Assembly (NCBI RefSeq): GCF_030272615.1
Contig: NC_081406.1
Location: 190,181,391-190,245,390 of the forward strand
Reading direction: 5' to 3'
Origin: Cryptomeria japonica
Taxonomy: Eukaryota > Streptophyta > Pinopsida > Cupressales > Cupressaceae
Length of the DNA stretch: 64,000 bases
The position numbers and the translations under genes were made by a program. The notes beneath the pieces were generated by a model. That model saw only the letters and a list, made by a program, of their open reading frames with translations, did no database searches and was not told where the DNA came from. This document shows, in pieces, positions 58,614-64,000 of the stretch; positions within the stretch are counted from its first letter, which is position 1, and each line of letters opens with the position of its first letter.

Positions 58614-58668
58614 GGTTACCTCCGCACGCAGTGGTGCGTAGGTAACCGCAGCCTAGGCTACGGTTACC
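58614..58668. repeat. Overlapping alternative hairpins
   Basis: GGTTACCTCCGCAC (58614-58627) pairs with GTGCGTAGGTAACC (58634-58647), 13 of 14 positions, 6-base loop. GGTAACCG (58641-58648) pairs instead with CGGTTACC (58661-58668). The two stems share GGTAACC and exclude each other. Confidence 0.7.
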
Positions 58669-58720
58669 TCTGCACCCCTTCATGCGGAAGGGGGCCCATA
58701 GGGGGACACAACCCCTCACG

Positions 58721-58730
58721 GGTTATAAAG
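58721..58730 (+). promoter_or_regulatory. Candidate plus-strand TATA box in foldback centre
   Basis: GGTTATAAAG about 55 bp after the hairpin block, followed some 90 bp later by GCAAGGTAAGA, a good splice-donor shape. It points opposite to the direction implied by the primer site at 55573-55585. Confidence 0.45.
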
Positions 58731-59235
58731 GAAGGCAGCGTTCAAAGGAGGGGGGGAAAAAAGGGGGTGCGGATTGCAGGGTAAAGGAAGGAGGACATCG
58801 GACTGCAAGGTAAGAATCCCCACCTATATTAAATAAAAGGTATAGTATATGAAAGATTTTTATTATTATTAATATTAATAAGTAGGATTAAGGGTGAAGG
58901 CTCAATAATATTAATTAGTATGAATTAATGAACAATGGGAAATGGGTAAGTCCATTGATAAGTCATGTTCATAATTGTCTAGTAAGAATGTATACACATT
59001 GTAGGGTGTAGCATTCACTAGATATAAATAGGAAAAAGGTAATCTTGTAAATAATATACACATAAGTTGCATATCAAGAGGGACTTAGGAATACAAGGTA
59101 TTTTAAGAAACATATTGCAAATATGAAAGATGAAAAGTAATGTTGATATATATATCCATAAGTTAATTATATAATGCATTAAGAGTTCATGTTAACATAA
59201 AGGAATATTTATGAACAAAAATGTTATGTAAATAC

Positions 59236-59753
59236 AAGGCTTGGTTGGGTCAAACTTAACCAAGAAGGGAAGGATCGAGTCAATCCCCTTTGAGGACTTG
59301 GATGATGAAGGCATCGTCCAGGGCAAGGAAAGGCAAGGGTCTTCCTTGGCTGGCTTGGGTATAAGAGGTTATACTCAAGACAGGACTCAAAGGTCGAGCC
59401 GATCCCTTCTGAGGACTTGGATGATGAAGGCATCATCCAAGGCAAGGAAAGGCAAGGGTCTTCCTTGGAGGGCTTGGGTGTAAGAGGTTACACCCAAGAT
59501 AGGATTCGAATTCATCTTCGATTTCCTGGAGGGCTTGGAACCAAGGGGTTCCAAGAAGGCGAGCCTCATAGCCGCCTAAGGACATACATTCGTATGGCAT
59601 TCGTATCCTTTTTATTAGATTAAAATTATGATTATGTTAATTGAGCATTGAAGTTAGATTACAATTTAAATTACTTATAAATACATATATGTTTGTCATG
59701 TTCTAACAATCTGTTTTGCAGGTTAATGATCCCTAAATTGTAGGGACATTACA
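59236..59753 (-). repeat. Inverted repeat arm, right
   Basis: Matches the left arm in inverse orientation, about 518 bp. It also contains a tandem near-duplication of about 115-120 bp (59285-59400 and 59401-59500). Confidence 0.88.
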
Positions 59754-59789
59754 AGGGGGAATTCCATCAAATTTGTGAATCTTCCATGG

Positions 59790-60860
59790 ATGTTTGATTT
59801 TGGCGCCCAGTTGGAGAGTAGGGCGGAATTTTGACTTGGTGGATGGTATTCATTCATTTCATACTCTCCATGAACATCCTGGTTTGGCACCCTCACCCAG
59901 TACTTGGGTGTTATTCCTGCCTGAAGGAGGAATTCATCATTTTGTGCACTATCCATGAGAGGACCATTTTGGCGCCTTCCTCCTTGTTAGGGCACAAATT
60001 TGCCTATGGGAAGAAATTCTCAACTTCTTCAATTCTCCTTGCACACCTCAATTCATACCCTTTCCACCTATCCATGCATACTCTCTTTGGGCGCCCTATG
60101 CAAGGCTGGGGCGGAATTTCACCTAGGAGAAGGAATTCTTAGTTTTCAATATTCTCCATGCTCTACCCATTTTGGCGCCCTCCATCATTCCTAGGCGCTA
60201 TTTCTTCGAGGAGGAATTTTGAACTTTTCCATCCTTCCTTGACTCTTGCTATTTGGCGCCCTCCCAGGTGCTAGGGCGGAATTTCACATGAGGCATGGAT
60301 TTTATACCTTTCCCACCTTTCCTTGGAAAGTCCATTTTGGCGCCTTCCATCAGGCTAGGGCGCATTTGACACTTGGAAGGGAATTTCAACTCTTTCATAA
60401 ATTTCTTGCACCTCCCATTTTGGCGCCCTCCATAAGGCTAGGGTGCATTTCACACTTGGCCAAGGATTCTTGCAATTTGTCCATTGTCCATGCACATTGC
60501 ATTTTGGCGCCCTTGCTTGGCCTTGGCGGAAATTCCTCCTGAGGAAGGAATTCATTAATTTGCTCGTTGTCCATGAGTACACCATTTTAGTGCCCTCCCT
60601 CATGTCCAGCTGCATTTTTGACTTGGCCAAGGATTCTTGCAATTGTCTTTTTCTCTTTGAGCATGCCATTTTGGCACCCAATTACTTCCTTGGGCGTGAT
60701 TTTGCCTTGGTCATGGATTCTTGGAATTTCCATGGTATCCCTGGACAGTTAGATTTAGCGCCCAACTGCATACCTGGGCGGAATTTTCACCCTGGCATGG
60801 ATTCATGGAATTCATCATTCAATCTTCCAAAATTAGAACATTTTGATCTCCTTGTGATTT
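59790..60860. repeat. ~85-bp tandem array with TTTGGCGCC core
   Basis: About twelve degenerate units. The core TTTTGGCGCC or a close variant lies at about 59797, 59884 (GGCACC), 59969, 60088, 60173, 60251, 60335, 60419, 60503, 60587 (TAGTGCC), 60671 (GGCACC) and 60756 (TAGCGCC). Each core is followed by a C/T stretch, a (C)TAGGGCGGAATTT-like block and a GGAATTC...TTTTCC block. Part of giant LTR copy 3; the related array in copy 2 is at 47780-49740. Confidence 0.85.
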
Positions 60861-61607
60861 TGGAGTGCCTTCCCAGACTTGGGTGAATTTTTGAGCTTTC
60901 TATTTCAGGCATGGGCTTCCAGCACCTAACCATTTTTTGGCTTTCTCTGTCTGCTTTCTGACTTTCCGAAATTAGAGATATCTGCAAATGTCTGATCTTT
61001 GTCGCCTTGTTCGAATGATCCTGTCGACATTGACTTTCCAAAAATAGAAACCTTCAAAGTGTCAGCGTTAGACCCCTAGACAGGGTGCAAGAATGACTTA
61101 CTATAAATAGAAACTTACTAAAAATAGAAATTACTAAAACTAGTAAGTTTGATTTTTGGCAAAATGACGACATTCTGAGACTAAGAAAAATCCCTTAAAA
61201 ATAGGAACTTTCTAAAAATAGAAAGTTGCTCCGTTTTGGCTCAAATTTTACTGGGAGGGTCCTTGAAAGGTCTTGATTCCAATCGTATGCTTAGTTTTCC
61301 AAAACCTGACAAAAAATCCCTAAAATCAAGGACAAAAGGTAGAAACCCTAAAAAAAGGACAGAACAAGCCCTAGACTTCACCAAACTTGCTCAAACGAAA
61401 AGCAGATCAACTCCAAATGACCCCCGAACATCCGCAACTGCAAAGCGGAGAGACTAATGAAACTGCTGCGAAAAGACCCCAAAAACGCAAGCCAGAAGAC
61501 TGGGAGGGCCTAAAAAGTTGGGGGTCCCTATCTAGGATGGGGTGATGGGTGATTAGGTCACAACAGTCCCCATTTGCAATGGGCTGATGTGTGACTAGGT
61601 CACAACA

Positions 61608-62250
61608 ATCTTAATAGCAAATTTAAGGAAGAATTTATAGCTGATGCGGGAAAGACTTTACAGCAGATTTTTGAAGGAGAATTGAGACAATTGTATATGT
61701 AGATTTGTGAAGAAGAGTATACAATTGAGAAAGGAAGATAGGCAGATTTGAAAAGATCAAATTATCCATCATCTGGTGTACTACCAACATTCAGAAGGTG
61801 GAAACAAAATTCAAAAGTGGGAGTTGGTGCTTCCAATGGGTTGGTACTCACAAATTCAGATTTGGGAGTTGGTGCTTGTAGTGGGTTGGTGCTTCCAGTA
61901 GATTGGTGCCTACAAATTGCGGGAGTTGGTGCTTCCAGTGGGTTGGTGCTCACAAACAAACTTAGGGGTTGGTGCCTCTAGTAGGTTAGTGCCTACATAA
62001 ATTGCAAAAGAAAAACAATATAAAAGCATTAATTTGTCGTGGTTTTCTCCCATAAGGGTTTCCACATATATATCTTGTGTTCTATTTATGTTCACAGTAG
62101 TTAGATCACATATAAATGTTGGTATGCAATGAATATGTTTATAAGACAAGTTATATGCTTGTGATTAAAATTCAAAAAGTAAAAGTTTGTTAATATGCTG
62201 AGCCACCCCCCACCCCCCTTCTCAGTATATTCTTGTGCTCTTCAGGAATG
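61608..62250 (+). repeat. Copia-type LTR fragment with GTTGGTGCTTCCAGTG repeats
   Basis: GTCGTGGTTTTCTCCCATAA and GGGTTTCCACATATATATC (62036-62080), then a C-rich CCACCCCCC...CTCAGTATATTC end, show the layout of a copia LTR 3' half on the plus strand. At 61812-61995 a ~30-bp unit (GTTGGTGCTTCCAGTGGGTT and variants) is repeated about six times. Left border and family uncertain. Confidence 0.5.
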
Positions 62251-62299
62251 TCTAGTTTATAAGCTCTCACTTGGGGTTTTCTGTTTTAGGCACATAGGG

Positions 62300-63007
62300 T
62301 TTTGTTTGGAGGGGACCTAAAGGACCCCACTTGCCTTCTCTTTCAAAGATGTTGTAGCCTCTAAACCCACAACATCTAATCATGCAAATATCATCAATTT
62401 CTTGTTGTAGACCACAAGTGATTTTAAATTGGACCAAAGGAGTAATAATTCTCCTTCGTCAAATTGTTGATTATGGAAGAGTGAAATCAGCCTATTTTGG
62501 CCATCAATTTCAACTTAATTGTGGATGATATGCCATATTTGTCCAAGCATGCCTTAATCTACAAGTCTATTGGCATCAAAGTTTCATTGCACTTTTTCAA
62601 GAAGAGTTTGTTGAACTTGGTAATTAGAGGGGTACATGGAAGTAATTTTGGCCACAAATGGTTTTTTTTTGTTTTCTCCGAAATGGTGAAGTGGAACATG
62701 GACTTTGCAAAAGGCTCTTATTTTCACAATCGAGCAAGCTTATTCATAAAACACTAGCATGTGGGATTTGATTCTATGTAATAACTCCCATCTCAAATTC
62801 CTATATGAATTCATCTACTTCAATTGCCCATGGACTTTCGAAGATCCATCATTCTACAATCTGTTATTGCGATGCATGGGTTCCTTGTTTCTCACAATGG
62901 AAAGGAAGTTAACTACATTTGCTCATATTTATGCGGAAATCAATCTTAATAATCCTCTCCCTGATTCTCCTAAAAATTGGGAAATATGCAATGAATTCAA
63001 TAAATAG
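62300..63007 (+). pseudogene. DUF4283-type LINE ORF1 relic
   Basis: Broken plus-strand reading that fits the N-terminal DUF4283 domain of plant LINE-like ORF1 proteins: SFKDVVASKPTT, then SKHALIYKSIGIKVSLHFFK, GSNFGHKWFFFVFSEMVKW, GSYFHNRASLFIKHWHVGF and, in another frame, IHLLQLPMDF and FLVSHNGKEVNY. At least three frame changes or stops. No endonuclease or RT follows in the window. Confidence 0.55.
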
Positions 63008-63039
63008 ATTACAAGCTCTTCCCTTTCATTGTTGAATTT

Positions 63040-63450
63040 TCCACATTTCAGTGAAGTCATAGCTAGTGAAAAATCTAAAATCCTCCTTCAGCGCCACTGT
63101 AATTATCAAACCCAAGTGAGCTTCATTGCTTATGAGCCAAAGTGTCAAAAATATATGAAAAGAAAAACAGTATCCAAAGAAAAGAAAAGAAAAATCTAGA
63201 AGAAAAGAAAAAATGAATGAAAGGAAATATCAAAAAACTTGGCTTTGAGTGTGCGGACATCTCTACAGGTACAAAAAGAAAAATTACCGGAAGTAGAGCA
63301 ATCTTCGTGAGATTATAGCAATAACCATAGCCTCGTGCAATAACCTCACCAAGGCTATGGACACTCGCTGGCAATGAGGCTCTATCCAAGATGCTTATGA
63401 AGTTTGGATAAACCACGTAGCTAATCACAACGGATTCTAAGGGTTACAAT
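63040..63450 (+). repeat. Second copy of the Tat 3' UTR repeat
   Basis: Homologous to 34700-35040, same strand. If it belongs to another Tat element, a second giant LTR should begin shortly beyond; the next 550 bases to the window end show no TGTTGTGACC start. Confidence 0.65.
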
Positions 63451-64000
63451 GTTTGTTGATGTTTTTCTTTTAGTTTTGCTCAAATCCATGTTCGTGGCTC
63501 AATCTCGTGACTATAGCTTATTGTTTATGCATTTCTACTTCAATTTCCAACACTTTTATCCTAATTTCAGCAATTCCACTCACAAAAGAGGGTTCATTAA
63601 TCCAAATCATCAAAACTCCCAATCCAATCAGAATTCTCAGTCCTAATCCTTGCTGGTTTGTGACTAGATCTATTGGATTGGAACCCTCTTTTGAATGTAA
63701 TGGTCTCTAAGTCACAAAATTAGTGTTTTCTTCCTTCTATGGTGGAAACCCTAATTTTTCACCATTACAACACGTATTATGAGGACCTATCTCCATTTGC
63801 TCAACACGTTTCAAAGGTTTTAAGGATTTAAATCAGCCCAATTTGCATCTAGTCACATGTTTTTGCACTCCAAGCTGATTTTGCAAATAATCATTCAAGG
63901 TGAAGCGCCCAATAAACATTCCACGTTTTCCTCGCTTTTGTTTTAATTGTGGTCCAAACTTTGTTGTTTTACATGGAGGATCACTTAAGACAATTTTTAA
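63451..64000. other. Unassigned right edge
   Basis: AT-rich, no coding match or repeat recognised. Confidence 0.5.

Larger units (their letters stand above)
55487..59753 (-). mobile_element. Foldback-ended retroelement remnant inside giant LTR copy 3
   Basis: Absent from the homologous stretch of copy 2 (near 47735-47750), so it is an insertion. The part 55587-59753 begins TGTAATGTCCCTA and ends TAGGGACATTACA. Its two outer ~0.5 kb are inverted copies of each other (59236-59753 against 55587-55660 plus 57201-57643). Next to the left end, on the minus strand, lie one base and TGGTATCAGAGCA, then a ~85-bp leader and ATGGCTGATCAATTAGCC (start of a possible gag), cut at about 55487. So the body behaves as a minus-strand 5' LTR of about 2.63 kb (after removing the hAT) with palindromic ends. 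The rest of the element is missing. No clear target duplication (GTGGGA / GGGGGA is the best candidate). Confidence 0.6.
50309..61607 (-). repeat. Giant LTR copy 3, near full length, with nested insertions
   Basis: Minus-strand unit from TGTTGTGACCTAGTCAC (starting at 61607) to ...AAAACACGTCAATA (50309, where TG...CA would require CAACA). Total 11.3 kb; removing the 4.27-kb insertion (55487-59753) leaves about 7.03 kb, against 6.85 kb in copy 1. The first 42 bp are tandemly doubled (61607-61566 and 61565-61524). It contains the ~85-bp array, TATA at 54918, ORF-O copy 3 and the second TATA at 51114. Its end abuts copy 2 directly. Confidence 0.7.

Noticed and set aside
55587-59753. Mutator-like (MULE) transposon with long inverted repeats
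   Set aside because: No 9-bp duplication at the ends, TG...CA termini, and a canonical tRNA primer site directly outside one end.
47780-60860. TGGCGCC cores as tRNA-Asp primer binding sites
   Set aside because: Only 7 bases agree, they repeat a dozen times in an array, and none lies next to an LTR end.

Overview
The window looks like intergenic-to-intronic DNA from a large-genome land plant, most likely a gymnosperm. That assignment is an inference: it rests on wall-to-wall nested LTR retrotransposons, very long LTRs, AT-rich background, and one eukaryotic gene fragment with GT-AG introns. I see no bacterial, organellar or CRISPR features and no tRNA or rRNA gene. Almost every protein-like stretch is a retroelement pseudogene.

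Left part (1-26 kb). A decayed minus-strand Ty3/gypsy chromovirus (gypsy-1, 2619-14935) is split by a complete plus-strand Ty1/copia element (6750-13456, exact 5-bp duplication ATAAC). To its right a gypsy RT relic (gypsy-4, 15075-15339 plus 25206-25690) is split by a second, plus-strand chromovirus (gypsy-2, 15340-25205, duplication TTAGT/TTAGC). The 5' LTR of gypsy-2 holds a 2371-bp TG...CA insertion with an exact GGGTG duplication, probably a solo LTR; the 3' LTR shows the empty site.

Host gene (26.2-27.9 kb). Six exons on the minus strand encode the C-terminal ~300 residues of an SNM1/DCLRE1-type DNA cross-link repair nuclease (metallo-beta-lactamase/beta-CASP). Splice sites, phases and reading frame are all intact. 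The 5' exons are not in the window: the gene either has a giant retroelement-filled intron or was cut off.

Middle and right part (28-64 kb). After scrambled gypsy-3 pieces and an LTR-like block, a plus-strand Tat/Ogre-like gypsy pol (30963-34348) is followed by what I interpret as a 3' LTR of about 6.85 kb (35248-42100). This LTR carries its own gene-sized ORF (called ORF-O here, about 1,065 codons) of unknown function. Two more copies of the same LTR lie head to tail on the minus strand (43471-50308, truncated; 50309-61607, nearly full length once a 4.27-kb insertion is removed). Each has a homologous ORF-O, a TATA box just upstream of the ORF, and (copies 1 and 3) a second TATA box downstream. 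The upstream part of the LTR contains fast-changing tandem arrays: about 67-bp units in copy 1, and about 85-bp units with a TTTGGCGCC core in copies 2 and 3. The core matches the plant E2F site consensus TTTSSCGC.

Nested inside these LTRs are a solo copia LTR (48088-49372, exact TTTGA duplication), a foldback-ended element with a tRNA-iMet-type primer site (55487-59753), and inside that a 1532-bp hAT-like element (55661-57192, exact 8-bp duplication ATATATAG). The right edge holds a copia LTR fragment, a DUF4283-type LINE ORF1 relic and a second copy of the Tat 3' UTR repeat. The most novel items are the giant ORF-bearing LTR, the ORF-O family, the E2F-like array and the aRNH-before-RT domain order.
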